From the IMG/VR virus record IMGVR_UViG_3300035156_000041, positions 1 through 64,000 of that record: a stretch of 64,000 bases of DNA; one strand, written 5' to 3'. Source of the DNA: a virus. Under the pieces are notes generated by a model. That model was not told the origin of the DNA. It worked only from the letters and a program-made list of their open reading frames with translations, and ran no database searches. A program made the position numbers and the translations under genes. Shown one piece after another: positions 14,919 to 22,561 of this stretch. Each line of letters begins with the position of its first letter. The first letter of the stretch is position 1.

Positions 14919-15455
14919 AATAGGGAGAGTATCCCGGTGATAAAGACACGATTAGCCACGAACAGATTTGGGACAATAGGAATGTTGTCTTTATTCTGGC
15001 GTGGCTAGTTTTCGTTTTATCGTAGGGAGATTTTGGGGATTCGTTGTATAGCGTTTTTGAGCCGGATTTCAAAAACTTCAGGAAATTTGGCCTTATTTCT
15101 TAGGGCAAGACATCCTCCCAGCCCCTCGCGCCATCAAACATCTGGCCGTAATGTCCCAAAAGCATCGAAGTTGTCAGACTGTCATCGAAAAAGCATTCAG
15201 GCAGGGTTGGATTAGTTGATCTGCCCCGGCAACCAATGAATCTAGTATCGCATACCTTTTCAGGCTTTGCAAGCACTTTCTAAGATAATTTCAATTTTAT
15301 TTTACGTGCCTTCCTGGAGAACGCCGGGGCAATCTATCTTGTAGATGTCGTCCTGTTCGGCTGGCATGAGATGAAATGTATAGCCCGTCCTGGCGAACAC
15401 ATAGGCAATTTCTGAAATACTCTTGTGACGTTCTGAAATTGTTCTTAAATATGGC
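14919..15455 (+). other. non-coding stretch
   Basis: No supported gene. Weak frames exist on both strands (60 codons plus, 73 codons minus) but lack ribosome binding sites, and the minus one crosses the 15456 promoter. Probably decayed sequence next to the endonuclease insertion. Confidence 0.4.
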
Positions 15456-15484
15456 TTGACAAGCTTTGCCGTGTAGCGGATACT
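15456..15484 (+). promoter_or_regulatory. sigma70 promoter
   Basis: -35 TTGACA, 17-bp spacer, -10 GATACT; 38 nt before the ATG at 15522. Confidence 0.72.
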
Positions 15485-15521
15485 GAATCTATCGAAACGA
15501 CGCACATAGGAGAAACAAGCC

Positions 15522-15719
15522 ATGAAAGCCTTACAAGCTTATTCCCAGGGTTACGAAGCATTCCGCACGTACTGCCTTCGCTACGGTAAGATTGTCCGCG
15601 ACACGAAGCGCGAAGACGACACAGGAAGCCATCGTAAGTATGTAGTAGCAATCGACGGCTGGAATGCACATATCAGCATGCACAATGGCGTTACCATCAG
15701 CGCAGCACTCGCAAATTAA
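15522..15719 (+). CDS. hypothetical protein, 65 aa
   Basis: 65 residues, basic and aromatic N-terminal half, beta-rich C-terminus. TAGGAG upstream. Own promoter. No family. Confidence 0.72.
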   Translation: MKALQAYSQGYEAFRTYCLRYGKIVRDTKREDDTGSHRKYVVAIDGWNAHISMHNGVTISAALAN

Positions 15720-15733
15720 CTTAAGGAGACATC

Positions 15734-16030
15734 ATGGCTAAAATTACTATCCGCGCTAAGGTCCAAGATATGATTTATTACGGCAGCGACATTGTTGCTT
15801 TCCACAATGTCCAAATTCCTAAGCTTGACCGCAAGCATTGCGATATGAACGCTTTCCGCACACATGTTAAGTACGGCGCTTACGCAAACTCCGACCTGTT
15901 TAAAAATATGTTGCTGGCAATCCGCAAGCAAACTTTCGGCTCTGACGGTGTGCTGAAGCTTAACGCACTTCCTGAAGGCGTCACAGTGGATACTTCAGGC
16001 TTTCTCGCTGTAGTTACTTTCGATGTCTAA
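15734..16030 (+). CDS. hypothetical protein, 98 aa
   Basis: 98 residues, beta-rich (KITIRAKVQDMIYY, VTVDTSGFLAVVTFDV). TAAGGAG upstream; same transcript as the 15522 gene. No family recognised. Confidence 0.75.
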   Translation: MAKITIRAKVQDMIYYGSDIVAFHNVQIPKLDRKHCDMNAFRTHVKYGAYANSDLFKNMLLAIRKQTFGSDGVLKLNALPEGVTVDTSGFLAVVTFDV

Positions 16031-16054
16031 TCCCTGACCATGTAGCAATCCCAC

Positions 16055-16094
16055 AAGCCCGCTAAGACCTCTTAAAACAGGGCAAGGCGGGCTT
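16055..16094 (+). terminator. hairpin after the 15734 gene, probable terminator
   Basis: AAGCCCGC ... GCGGGCTT, an 8-bp perfect stem with a 24-nt loop; only two T follow, so termination would be weak. From 16095 to 16298 no gene is seen; this stretch has several short inverted repeats (such as GTAGCGC/ GCGC-type arms near 16140-16165). Confidence 0.45.
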
Positions 16095-16298
16095 CGTTAC
16101 GTCTAGCCTATAGGCACGTAGCCTAAACACTCTAGCGCAGCTTGTAGCGCCTCTACGCAAGCCGTATAAAGCATTCGCCCGCTCTCTACTTAGAGCCGCG
16201 ACTTAGTGGCCGTGCTATGTACAAACTATAGCGCAGGCTTTACAGGAACACAAGAACTATCTGCACAAAATCTTTTTAAATTTATTTGCACAAATAGC

Positions 16299-16327
16299 TT
16301 GACGTTCTTAAAAGCCCTTGCTATGAT
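16299..16327 (+). promoter_or_regulatory. sigma70 promoter
   Basis: -35 TTGACG, 17-bp spacer, -10 TATGAT; 61 nt before the ATG at 16388, with an A/C-rich leader (AGCACACACAGCC). Confidence 0.72.
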
Positions 16328-16387
16328 TCATACATCGAACAGCAGCACACACAGCCAACCGGCTTAACTCTTAAAGGAATACATATC

Positions 16388-16837
16388 ATGACCACCACCA
16401 ATTTCACCGCTGGCGACGACATCATCGACGTTCGGGAAATCATTGCACGTGTGGAGGAGTTGCGCGAAGAGCGTGACGATGTTAATCAAGAGTTTGAAGA
16501 CGCTAAAGGTTCGCAAAGCGCTGCACTGATCGAAGCCGCAGAAGATGTCTTGGTAACTTACCTGAACTCAGATAATCACAACGAACTTACTACACTGGAA
16601 AGCCTCTTGTCTGATCTGTGCGGTAATGCTGGCGATGAACAATGGGAGGGCGACTGGTATCCTGTTACGCTGATTCATGAGAACTATTTTGAGTCTTATA
16701 TGGATGATATGCTAGAAGACATCGGAGATATCCCGAAAGACTTGCCAAGCTATCTCACTATCACTGTTGACTACGATGCTCTAAAGCAAGACTATCAAGA
16801 GTGCGAGTTTGACGGCCAGACATATTACTACCGTTAA
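16388..16837 (+). CDS. strongly acidic conserved phage protein
   Basis: 149 residues, very acidic (DDIIDVREIIARVEELREERDD). The C-terminal pattern (YFESYMDDMLEDIG, then DY-x-x-CEFDG-x-x-YYYR) is that of a widespread phage protein usually written IDSRDVIARIEEL ... YFEDYAxELAEDIG ... VEFDGxxYxxR. Function is not established; the charge would suit a DNA mimic or antirestriction role, which is inference. Own promoter and AAAGGA site. Confidence 0.82.
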   Translation: MTTTNFTAGDDIIDVREIIARVEELREERDDVNQEFEDAKGSQSAALIEAAEDVLVTYLNSDNHNELTTLESLLSDLCGNAGDEQWEGDWYPVTLIHENYFESYMDDMLEDIGDIPKDLPSYLTITVDYDALKQDYQECEFDGQTYYYR

Positions 16838-16855
16838 AATAGTTCTTAAAATCGC

Positions 16856-16884
16856 TTGACAAGGTTCTAGGCAACTGAGATACT
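16856..16884 (+). promoter_or_regulatory. sigma70 promoter
   Basis: -35 TTGACA, 17-bp spacer, -10 GATACT; 38 nt before the ATG at 16923. Confidence 0.75.
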
Positions 16885-16922
16885 AGAACCACTTAAACGA
16901 AACACCTAACAGGAGAAACACC

Positions 16923-17174
16923 ATGCAAGCCATCCTCACCAAATACATCGGCGCAACCAACACCAAAGGTAGCCGCATTAAAGCAACCTGCGACGCTGGC
17001 AGTGTAACGATTAGCTATCCACATGAACTGAGCGGCGATGCTGTATATCGTGCCGCTGCTGATGCTCTGTGCAAGAAACTCGGCTGGGCACATGGTGAAC
17101 TGGCATGTGGTGGCTTGCCTAACAACGGTGGCTATGTGTTCGTCTTTGTTAATGATGTCACGCTGGGGAAATAA
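16923..17174 (+). CDS. conserved phage protein, 83 aa
   Basis: 83 residues. The opening MQAILTKYIGATNTKGSRIK belongs to a small family common in phages of Proteobacteria, of unknown role. ACAGGAG precedes the ATG. First gene of a three-gene unit running to 17518. Confidence 0.8.
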   Translation: MQAILTKYIGATNTKGSRIKATCDAGSVTISYPHELSGDAVYRAAADALCKKLGWAHGELACGGLPNNGGYVFVFVNDVTLGK

Positions 17175-17175
17175 C

Positions 17176-17415
17176 ATGAGCACAATCATCAATGGCTACA
17201 AGCTGTCTAGCTCTAACGCTAGCCGTACGCAAGCATCAACCGTATACGTACGCCAGGGCAAGCTTACAATCGTTGCCATGCGCTCGGAGGCATGCTCTAA
17301 CGTGCTGTCACATGTGCGGCGCTATCCTAAAAGTGACGAGTATAAAGAATTTGTGCAGCAATGTACGGATGGTGGGCTTAGTGTTGCAGAGATTAGGGCG
17401 TTGCTGGCGGGCTAA
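17176..17415 (+). CDS. hypothetical protein, 79 aa
   Basis: 79 residues, basic. Start at the ATG one base after the preceding stop region. C-terminal helix (SVAEIRALLAG). No family. Confidence 0.7.
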   Translation: MSTIINGYKLSSSNASRTQASTVYVRQGKLTIVAMRSEACSNVLSHVRRYPKSDEYKEFVQQCTDGGLSVAEIRALLAG

Positions 17416-17416
17416 C

Positions 17417-17518
17417 ATGGACATTGATAAATATAATCGAAAGCATCGCCGCGATAGGGTGGTTTTCTGGTGCATAGTAATTGCTTGGTGTGTCGCAGTG
17501 GTCGTACTAAATAAGTAG
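17417..17518 (+). CDS. small single-pass membrane protein, 33 aa
   Basis: 33 residues: basic N-terminus (KYNRKHRRDR) then one transmembrane helix (VVFWCIVIAWCVAVVVL). Follows the upstream stop by 1 nt. Very short, called on its textbook N-in topology. Confidence 0.5.
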   Translation: MDIDKYNRKHRRDRVVFWCIVIAWCVAVVVLNK

Positions 17519-17560
17519 TCACTTTGTGCCTCTTTCGCTCTGCTCAAGTAAAAATAATTG

Positions 17561-17589
17561 TTGACAGCTTAGTTTTAAGATGCGATACT
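17561..17589 (+). promoter_or_regulatory. sigma70 promoter
   Basis: -35 TTGACA, 17-bp spacer, -10 GATACT; 40 nt before the ATG at 17630; leader GAACAACCAACACACGGAG. Confidence 0.75.
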
Positions 17590-17629
17590 AGTCTCACTGA
17601 AACGAACAACCAACACACGGAGAAATATC

Positions 17630-17863
17630 ATGAGCAAAGAATTCAACGGCCATAAAAACTGGAACCACTGGAATGTTTCACTGTGGATTAACAATGATGA
17701 AGGGCTGTATCGTATGGCTCACGACTACATGTCAGGCGAGCGCAGCATGGACGAGGCAGCTTACTGGATGATGGACACTCTTAAGAGTAATGGCATCACA
17801 CATACGCCAGACGGCGCACCATACAGCGTTACAACGATTCGTGCAGCAATGAAAGGAATGTAA
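17630..17863 (+). CDS. conserved phage protein, 77 aa
   Basis: 77 residues of a widespread phage family (FNGHKNWNHWNVSLWINNDEG, then THTPDGAPYSVTTIRAA) with no assigned function. Own promoter and CGGAG site. Confidence 0.8.
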   Translation: MSKEFNGHKNWNHWNVSLWINNDEGLYRMAHDYMSGERSMDEAAYWMMDTLKSNGITHTPDGAPYSVTTIRAAMKGM

Positions 17864-17864
17864 C

Positions 17865-18005
17865 ATGTTCTCCGTCTCCTACGCCCTCTGCCCCATCCTA
17901 CAAATCTCCCGCTATATGCTCCTGAAAGACGGCACAAGAATTGACAGCTTCGATGACAGGGAGACAGCGGAGATGTTTGCAAGGATTTATAATAAAAGCT
18001 TGTAA
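17865..18005 (+). CDS. small hypothetical protein, 46 aa
   Basis: 46 residues, starting one base after the preceding stop. The next gene's -35 box (18000) lies within its last codons, so this frame and a promoter share the same bases. The ending (DSFDDRETAEMFARIYN) looks protein-like. No family. Confidence 0.55.
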   Translation: MFSVSYALCPILQISRYMLLKDGTRIDSFDDRETAEMFARIYNKSL

Positions 18006-18028
18006 GATGTTTAGGAGTACGTTATAGT
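18000..18028 (+). promoter_or_regulatory. sigma70 promoter
   Basis: -35 TTGTAA (preceded by AATAAAAGC), 17-bp spacer, -10 TATAGT; 32 nt before the ATG at 18061. Confidence 0.65.
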
Positions 18029-18060
18029 TAGCACATACATTAACTAATAGGAGAAATAAA

Positions 18061-18255
18061 ATGTCCCGTAATGAATCTGAAGGTATCTATGTTGGTTACT
18101 CTAAAAAATACAATAAGCATGTTCGTGTGCGGCGTATCTTTGTAGAGCCTATGATTACTAAAGTTGAAACAGGCTGGGCTGACCTAATTATGTTTGCTCG
18201 TATCAATACACCTGAGCACCTTAAACCGTTACCACCGAGTAACTATAAATTTTAA
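18061..18255 (+). CDS. hypothetical protein, 64 aa
   Basis: 64 residues, basic and beta-rich (GIYVGYSKKYNKHVRVRRIFVEP). TAGGAG site. No family. Confidence 0.7.
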   Translation: MSRNESEGIYVGYSKKYNKHVRVRRIFVEPMITKVETGWADLIMFARINTPEHLKPLPPSNYKF

Positions 18256-18260
18256 TAGCC

Positions 18261-18401
18261 ATGTACGCACAAGCCCTTCACACAGCAGCCTTCACATTGT
18301 CTCTCTTCATATGCTCTAGGCCATTGCCAGATGGACGGCCTACAATGGCTGGGGAGGCTTTGGCGTGGGGATGGGCAGCTTTTAAACAACAATTGAATTA
18401 G
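18261..18401 (+). CDS. small hypothetical protein, 46 aa
   Basis: 46 residues, starting 5 nt after the preceding stop; moderately hydrophobic N-terminus (ALHTAAFTLSLFICS). Weak ribosome binding site. Called mainly on position between two genes of one transcript. Confidence 0.45.
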   Translation: MYAQALHTAAFTLSLFICSRPLPDGRPTMAGEALAWGWAAFKQQLN

Positions 18402-18410
18402 GGGAATGTT

Positions 18411-18623
18411 ATGACAGAGTACCTTGTAATCTATTGCAAACGTGATGGTACTACGCCATTGGGCCAATGTCCCAAAGTTATGTTAGAAATAGATGACCAA
18501 ACACCCGGCAGAATGAATTCGTATCAGCGCGTACTGTGTGAGTTCTACAAACAGTTTCCTGACTGCGACGTAGTAAGCTGGGGAACTAAAGAACAGATAG
18601 CACGCCTGCAAGCCTCGGAATAG
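18411..18623 (+). CDS. hypothetical protein, 70 aa
   Basis: 70 residues, beta-alpha pattern (EYLVIYCKRDG, KVMLEIDDQ, YQRVLCEFYKQF). GGGGAA site before the ATG. No family. Confidence 0.68.
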   Translation: MTEYLVIYCKRDGTTPLGQCPKVMLEIDDQTPGRMNSYQRVLCEFYKQFPDCDVVSWGTKEQIARLQASE

Positions 18624-18729
18624 CCCCTACAAGGCGTTTGTTTCAAGCCCCTAAGGGAACCCATGCCTGACAGCCCTAGCGCCTCTCCTACAGCCTCTAT
18701 TCAAGGGAGAATTTATTTGTGAGAGGGGC

Positions 18730-18758
18730 TTGACAGGGTGTGCGGGCCTATGGAATAA
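18730..18758 (+). promoter_or_regulatory. sigma70 promoter
   Basis: -35 TTGACA, 17-bp spacer, -10 GAATAA (or AATAAT one base on); 36 nt before the ATG at 18795. Confidence 0.65.
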
Positions 18759-18794
18759 TGACTTATCAAAACTAATAATAAAGAGGAAAACAGC

Positions 18795-18977
18795 ATGAGC
18801 TTTGACCTTCCCCAAATTGTAGAAACTAAGAAAAATGCTGTTGTCTGCCACACTAAGGGTAAGTGGAAGAACAGCATCTCTCAAACGGCATTGCCTGATA
18901 GAATCAGTAGTATATTAGAAGCTCAGGAATACATTGACAAGGTCTACGGAGCTATGTTGGTTGTTAAGTTCTACTAA
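18795..18977 (+). CDS. small hypothetical protein, 60 aa
   Basis: 60 residues. AAAGAGG upstream; own promoter. Mixed composition, no family recognised. Confidence 0.68.
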   Translation: MSFDLPQIVETKKNAVVCHTKGKWKNSISQTALPDRISSILEAQEYIDKVYGAMLVVKFY

Positions 18978-18984
18978 AAGGTTC

Positions 18985-19012
18985 TTGCACAATCCATTCA
19001 GTATGTTATACT
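18985..19012 (+). promoter_or_regulatory. sigma70 promoter
   Basis: -35 TTGCAC, 16-bp spacer, -10 TATACT; 34 nt before the ATG at 19047; leader ATTAACAAACAACACAGGAG. Confidence 0.7.
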
Positions 19013-19046
19013 AGCTTCACATTAACAAACAACACAGGAGCCTCCC

Positions 19047-19241
19047 ATGCTAATCCTTAATGCTAGCAACATTACATTCCCTGCAAAGGCTGCTAATTTG
19101 GCACAATATGTTGTAGTAGACCGTAAAGATGGCTTGCAAGCTACCCGCACAGTGTATGCTACCAAGAAAGCAGCAACTAAGGCCGCTGATCGTCTGGACA
19201 ATGCTTACGGAGCGTATAGGTATAGTGTGAAGGCTGTGTAA
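19047..19241 (+). CDS. small basic hypothetical protein, 64 aa
   Basis: 64 residues, basic, Ala-rich (TKKAATKAADRLDNAYG). CAGGAG site and own promoter. No family. Confidence 0.7.
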   Translation: MLILNASNITFPAKAANLAQYVVVDRKDGLQATRTVYATKKAATKAADRLDNAYGAYRYSVKAV

Positions 19242-19248
19242 ATAAAGC

Positions 19249-19276
19249 TTGCACAGGGCTGTAGATGTGTTATTAT
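19249..19276 (+). promoter_or_regulatory. sigma70 promoter of the AATAAAGCTTG type
   Basis: AATAAAGC, -35 TTGCAC, 16-bp spacer, -10 TATTAT; 35 nt before the ATG at 19312. Confidence 0.72.
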
Positions 19277-19311
19277 GAAGGCTCTGAACAAAACAACTAA
19301 AGGAAATTATC

Positions 19312-19611
19312 ATGAATCGTACAGTCAGCAACAAGCATATCCCTACCAAGCAAGCTATCGCCAATGGTGGTAACCAATCGATCTACCGCTTTCCCAACGG
19401 GTATGGTGCATCAGTAGTTGCGCATAAATTCTCCTATGGCTTGGAATTAGCTGTAGCTAAGTTTAACGGCAACGGTGTAAACGATTGGGACATCTGCTAT
19501 AGCACTCCTATCACCAATGATGTTTTAGGCCATCTGTCGGATGCTGAGATGGAAGAACATCTAGATGCTATTGCAGCTTTGCCATCGCGTTATTTTAGTT
19601 CCTGCAAATAA
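19312..19611 (+). CDS. hypothetical protein, 99 aa
   Basis: 99 residues: IYRFPNGYGASVVAHKFSYG suggests a beta-sheet, followed by DWDICYSTPITNDV and an acidic helical end. AAAGGAA site, own promoter. No family assigned. Confidence 0.75.
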   Translation: MNRTVSNKHIPTKQAIANGGNQSIYRFPNGYGASVVAHKFSYGLELAVAKFNGNGVNDWDICYSTPITNDVLGHLSDAEMEEHLDAIAALPSRYFSSCK

Positions 19612-19614
19612 ACC

Positions 19615-19643
19615 TTGACAGCCCAGCACACAAGCGTCATGAT
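19615..19643 (+). promoter_or_regulatory. sigma70 promoter
   Basis: -35 TTGACA (preceded by AATAAACC), 17-bp spacer, -10 CATGAT; 34 nt before the ATG at 19678. Confidence 0.68.
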
Positions 19644-19677
19644 CTAATCTCCTAACAACAACTCCACACAGCCAACA

Positions 19678-19899
19678 ATGAACATTCATTCTGTAAAATG
19701 TATTCGACAGCCAGCTTTCCGTGATATGATTGTGGGAGAAGTGTATAATTACACGGTGGGAGAGCTTGCAGTGGAATATTGGCTGGCTGGGGAGGGCTTT
19801 CCTGTTAAGGCTCATATGCCGATTTATGCATGGGCAAGTGCTGTGCATGTGGGGGAATTGATTCCGTTGAGTGACTTACCAGAAGATGAGGAAGAATGA
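19678..19899 (+). CDS. hypothetical protein, 73 aa
   Basis: 73 residues, acidic C-terminus (SDLPEDEEE). No good ribosome binding site before the ATG, but promoter placement and coupling to the next gene support it. Function unknown. Confidence 0.65.
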   Translation: MNIHSVKCIRQPAFRDMIVGEVYNYTVGELAVEYWLAGEGFPVKAHMPIYAWASAVHVGELIPLSDLPEDEEE

Positions 19900-20201
19900 T
19901 TATGTACACACGATTTATGGATATGGCTAGTGGTGGTAGTACTAAAGTTGCTGGCAAAGAGTACATTTACATTGAACTGCCTGAAGACGAAGCTATACAG
20001 GTGTTTGAGCAAATGTTTAATCATAATCCCTACAATGTCACTTGTGATTGCTGCGGAGGAGATTACAGCATCCGCGATTATGACACAATTGAAGATGCTA
20101 CAAATTATGATCGTCGGTCTAGTACTCAGTCTGTAGAGGACTACTGCAAGCGTGATGATGTGTTGGTTATTCGTAAGAGCGACATTGTGGAAGACTGCTA
20201 G
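19896..20201 (+). CDS. acidic protein with possible zinc-binding CxCC
   Basis: 101 residues. Start taken at 19896 (ATGA overlap); the ATG at 19902 is better spaced from GAGGAAG and is an alternative. Contains a CDCCGG motif that could bind zinc together with the C-terminal cysteines, amid many Asp/Glu/Tyr. No family. Confidence 0.7.
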   Translation: MIMYTRFMDMASGGSTKVAGKEYIYIELPEDEAIQVFEQMFNHNPYNVTCDCCGGDYSIRDYDTIEDATNYDRRSSTQSVEDYCKRDDVLVIRKSDIVEDC

Positions 20202-20256
20202 CGCCCTAACAAGCCTATAAATCTTTGCACACAAGCGGGAGGGCTGGGAGGCTTAT

Positions 20257-20700
20257 ACGGCGAACTATAATGTACCGCGAGGCGAACGTCTGATTCTTAC
20301 TGTTCATCGACCTTCGGTACGTTGTGCCCACAAATATAGTCTTGTCTTGCTGCGCAAGCCGCTTTGCACGGTACATCGTAGAACCGAAGGCAAGGACAGC
20401 GAAGCTGGCCGCAGTCTTGAGCGTAGCGAAAGATTCTATGCCTTGGTCGTTTGAGTTACCGCTACGCTTCGCACGAGGCGTAAGCCGATGTGCTCACAGT
20501 GGAGACAGATAGCCGGTAGGCAGATAGAGAACAAGGGTGTTGCTGTTGTTCTTGACTTGCTTAGAGGAGCTTACACGCGTCTTTTAAATCTTCTTTTCTT
20601 TTTCTCTTTTCTTCTATTACTACGTTAGATGGCGGTATATCATGTATCGCGGCGCGGTATATCAACTACCGTATGGCGAATGTCTAGCCTTCGTAATGTG
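20257..20700. other. repeat-rich non-coding region, candidate replication origin
   Basis: No gene between 20202 and 20757. Seen directly: GCGGTATATCA twice at 20632-20642 and 20654-20664 (22 bp apart, about two helical turns); an imperfect 28-bp direct repeat at 20257-20284 and around 20630-20656; a shared GGCGAA(C/T)GTCT element near 20281 and 20673; a perfect 9-bp inverted repeat AGCGTAGCG/CGCTACGCT (20420-20428, 20460-20468); and a nearly pure C/T tract at 20588-20617. It sits directly before a ribbon-helix-helix gene and an initiator-like gene, so an iteron-type origin is the leading idea. Confidence 0.5.
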
Positions 20701-20757
20701 GCCGTCTAGTCATATCCTAAACGTATCACAGACCATCCTGTAACACTTATTTAAACC

Positions 20758-20786
20758 TTGCTTTTTAGCACACTTCATGCTATAAT
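20758..20786 (+). promoter_or_regulatory. sigma70 promoter of the ATGCTATAAT class
   Basis: -35 TTGCTT, 17-bp spacer ending AGCACACTTCATGC, -10 TATAAT. The spacer closely matches those at 31569 and 47738, defining a distinct promoter class. Drives the RHH and replication genes. Confidence 0.75.
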
Positions 20787-20817
20787 GGGTGTTGATAGAG
20801 CAAAACTAAGGCATATC

Positions 20818-21006
20818 ATGCAATACAACCTAAACACAGATGTCGCTATCTGGCTTGACGCTGTGAGGGGCAAACTCTCACGACAGCAGTATATCACAAT
20901 CGTTCTACGCCAGCAAATGCAACAGCAGTCTACTATTACCACTCAGGATATCTATGACCAAACTAACATCCGCAATGGAGCTATTGACGCTCTTTCACAA
21001 AACTGA
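20818..21006 (+). CDS. ribbon-helix-helix protein (CopG/Arc-like)
   Basis: 62 residues from the ATG after AAGGCATATC. MQYNLNTDVAIWLDAVRGKLSRQQYITIVLRQQM fits the RHH fold: a short beta strand, helix, the turn GKLSRQQY, and a second helix. Such proteins bind DNA as dimers and often repress their own promoter. Overlaps the initiator-like gene by 53 bp, which recalls plasmid copG-rep pairs. Assignment is from pattern only. Confidence 0.62.
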   Translation: MQYNLNTDVAIWLDAVRGKLSRQQYITIVLRQQMQQQSTITTQDIYDQTNIRNGAIDALSQN

Positions 21007-21580
21007 TTTCTCAGTTCTCAACACTACAGTTTACGCACATAAGCTGTTGTCTGTTCTCCTAACATTTGTCAACCATGATGTATCGCAAGGATACAAAGCA
21101 TGGCCCGCTACGGAGCTACTAATGCGCCGCACAGGGATGGGGAAAACTTCACTCTCAAAGTATCGCCAGGGTTTGCTAGATGCTAACCTGTTATTGCAGA
21201 TCGACCAGAATGCAGGGCCGGGGCGTAGTTGCGTCTATTACGTCAACGCGCCACTTATCAAGAGGCTTGCGGCTGAATCTGGTGCTACAGTGTCAGAACG
21301 TCCAGTGGGTGAGGCTGTATTGCCTCCTACTAGACCAGTTCACAAGCGTAACACAACAGGCTTGCTAAATCAGCCTGTAAAGCCTTTAATTGATGAGTTT
21401 GATATCGACCCATGGGCAATGCCTGAAGTCGTCTCTAAGGTGCCTCAAATAGAGGTTAAACAGGATTCTACAGCTAACGCCGACGGTAGCCCTATGTTCT
21501 TTAAGAATGGCATGCGCCGTTATACGTGGGCTGATGTGATGCCATCTATTCAGGAGGCTAGCCAAGATGAGCCGTTCTGA
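20954..21580 (+). CDS. replication-initiator-like winged-helix protein
   Basis: 208 residues. Residues ~25-105 look like a winged helix-turn-helix of the lambda O / phage replication-protein type: LSVLLTFVNHDVSQGYKAWPATELLMRRTGMGKTS, then KYRQGLLDANLLL and a beta wing with RSCVYYV. The rest is Pro/Asp-rich and probably disordered or an interaction region (as in O, which recruits the helicase loader), ending RRYTWADVMPS. Start at 20954 (AGGA 6 nt upstream). It lies just after an origin-like tract. The stop overlaps an inserted GIY-YIG gene. Confidence 0.68.
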   Translation: MTKLTSAMELLTLFHKTDFSVLNTTVYAHKLLSVLLTFVNHDVSQGYKAWPATELLMRRTGMGKTSLSKYRQGLLDANLLLQIDQNAGPGRSCVYYVNAPLIKRLAAESGATVSERPVGEAVLPPTRPVHKRNTTGLLNQPVKPLIDEFDIDPWAMPEVVSKVPQIEVKQDSTANADGSPMFFKNGMRRYTWADVMPSIQEASQDEPF

Positions 21581-22271
21581 AGTGCTGCACGAAGACTACT
21601 ATGTTTATTTGCACAGGCGCAATGACACAAACGAAGTTTTTTATGTTGGTAAGGGCAGGGGAAATAGAGCTTGGAACAAGTCCCATAGATCATTCTGGTG
21701 GCGAAGTATAGTTAATAAATGTGATTACACGGTGGAGATAGAGGAGAAATGTCTCTCCGAACAAAGTGCATTTGATCTTGAAATAGAGCTAATAAAGTTT
21801 TACAAAGAGAATAACCATCCTTTGTGCAACATGACTCTCGGTGGTGACGGGGCATCTGGTTGCATACGTAGTGCAGAAACATTAGCTAAGATGTCTGAAT
21901 CGAGGAAAAGATTCAATGTAAATAATCCCATAACAGAGGCTCAAAAAGAGCATATGAGTAAAATAAAGAAAGCACAATGGGCTGTGGAATCTGATAAACT
22001 GACCACGAGGAACATTATAGAGTGCTCTAACGGTATGGTGTTTACAGGAACAACGTCAGTAGTTGCATGGCTGAAATGTAATGGATACCCCACAGCAAAT
22101 ATGTCTGGTATAAGTAGGTGTTGTTCGGGTGTACAAGAAACCGCTTATAACCTTAAATGGTGGTACATAGGAGTAAATAATAGGGGAGTGGTCACCATGA
22201 TTAAGCAGCCTACACTGGAGGGTATTGTTATGAAGTGGTATCATGCACACAATAAGGAGGTAACAGTATGA
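21567..22271 (+). CDS. GIY-YIG homing-type endonuclease with NUMOD repeats
   Basis: 234 residues. N-terminal GIY-YIG nuclease: YYVYLHRRNDTNEVFYVGKGRGNRAW with Arg/His catalytic context, FDLEIELIKFY carrying the catalytic Glu, and CNMTLGGDGASG. Then nuclease-associated DNA-binding modules: ETLAKMSESRK, AQKEHMSKIKK, and a NUMOD/IENR-like end (IIECSNGMVFTGTTSVVAWL ... ISRCCSG ... YNLKWWY). The last ~25 residues after NNRGVV look foreign to the family. It overlaps the replication gene by 14 bp and the next gene by ATGA, so it was inserted neatly between two coupled genes. Confidence 0.87.
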   Translation: MSRSEVLHEDYYVYLHRRNDTNEVFYVGKGRGNRAWNKSHRSFWWRSIVNKCDYTVEIEEKCLSEQSAFDLEIELIKFYKENNHPLCNMTLGGDGASGCIRSAETLAKMSESRKRFNVNNPITEAQKEHMSKIKKAQWAVESDKLTTRNIIECSNGMVFTGTTSVVAWLKCNGYPTANMSGISRCCSGVQETAYNLKWWYIGVNNRGVVTMIKQPTLEGIVMKWYHAHNKEVTV

Positions 22272-22561
22272 GCAGGAATAAAAGCGACAAGGTGGTTATG
22301 GGGTGGTTATGCGGTGGACCTGGAGGTTGGGTTATGATTGACACTGAAACACTAGTAGAACAAAGCTTTGCTAACACGCCTAACGAAGTGTTAGACTTGG
22401 CGAAGAATTACTTCATGGCACACAAACCGGATGTGTTGATAGAGTATAACCAGTTTGAAGCAATGTTGGCACAGATTAGAGCATATGAAAAGGGTAACGA
22501 TTTTAAGGCAATTACTGACGAGGAACTTCTTGCCATGCTTTCCGATAGGAGTGACAAATGA
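22268..22561 (+). CDS. hypothetical protein, 97 aa
   Basis: 97 residues, acidic. AAGGAGG inside the end of the endonuclease gene serves as its ribosome binding site. Contains MGWLCGGPGGWVMIDTET. ATGA overlap with the next gene. No family. Confidence 0.72.
   Translation: MSRNKSDKVVMGWLCGGPGGWVMIDTETLVEQSFANTPNEVLDLAKNYFMAHKPDVLIEYNQFEAMLAQIRAYEKGNDFKAITDEELLAMLSDRSDK

Noticed and set aside
15302-15523. 73-codon minus-strand frame
   Set aside because: It runs across the consensus promoter and leader of the 15522 gene. Its end looks somewhat protein-like, so a relic is possible, but support is too weak.
20202-20757. CRISPR-like array in the repeat region
   Set aside because: Repeats are few, imperfect and unevenly spaced, with no spacer structure; an origin or operator tract fits better.
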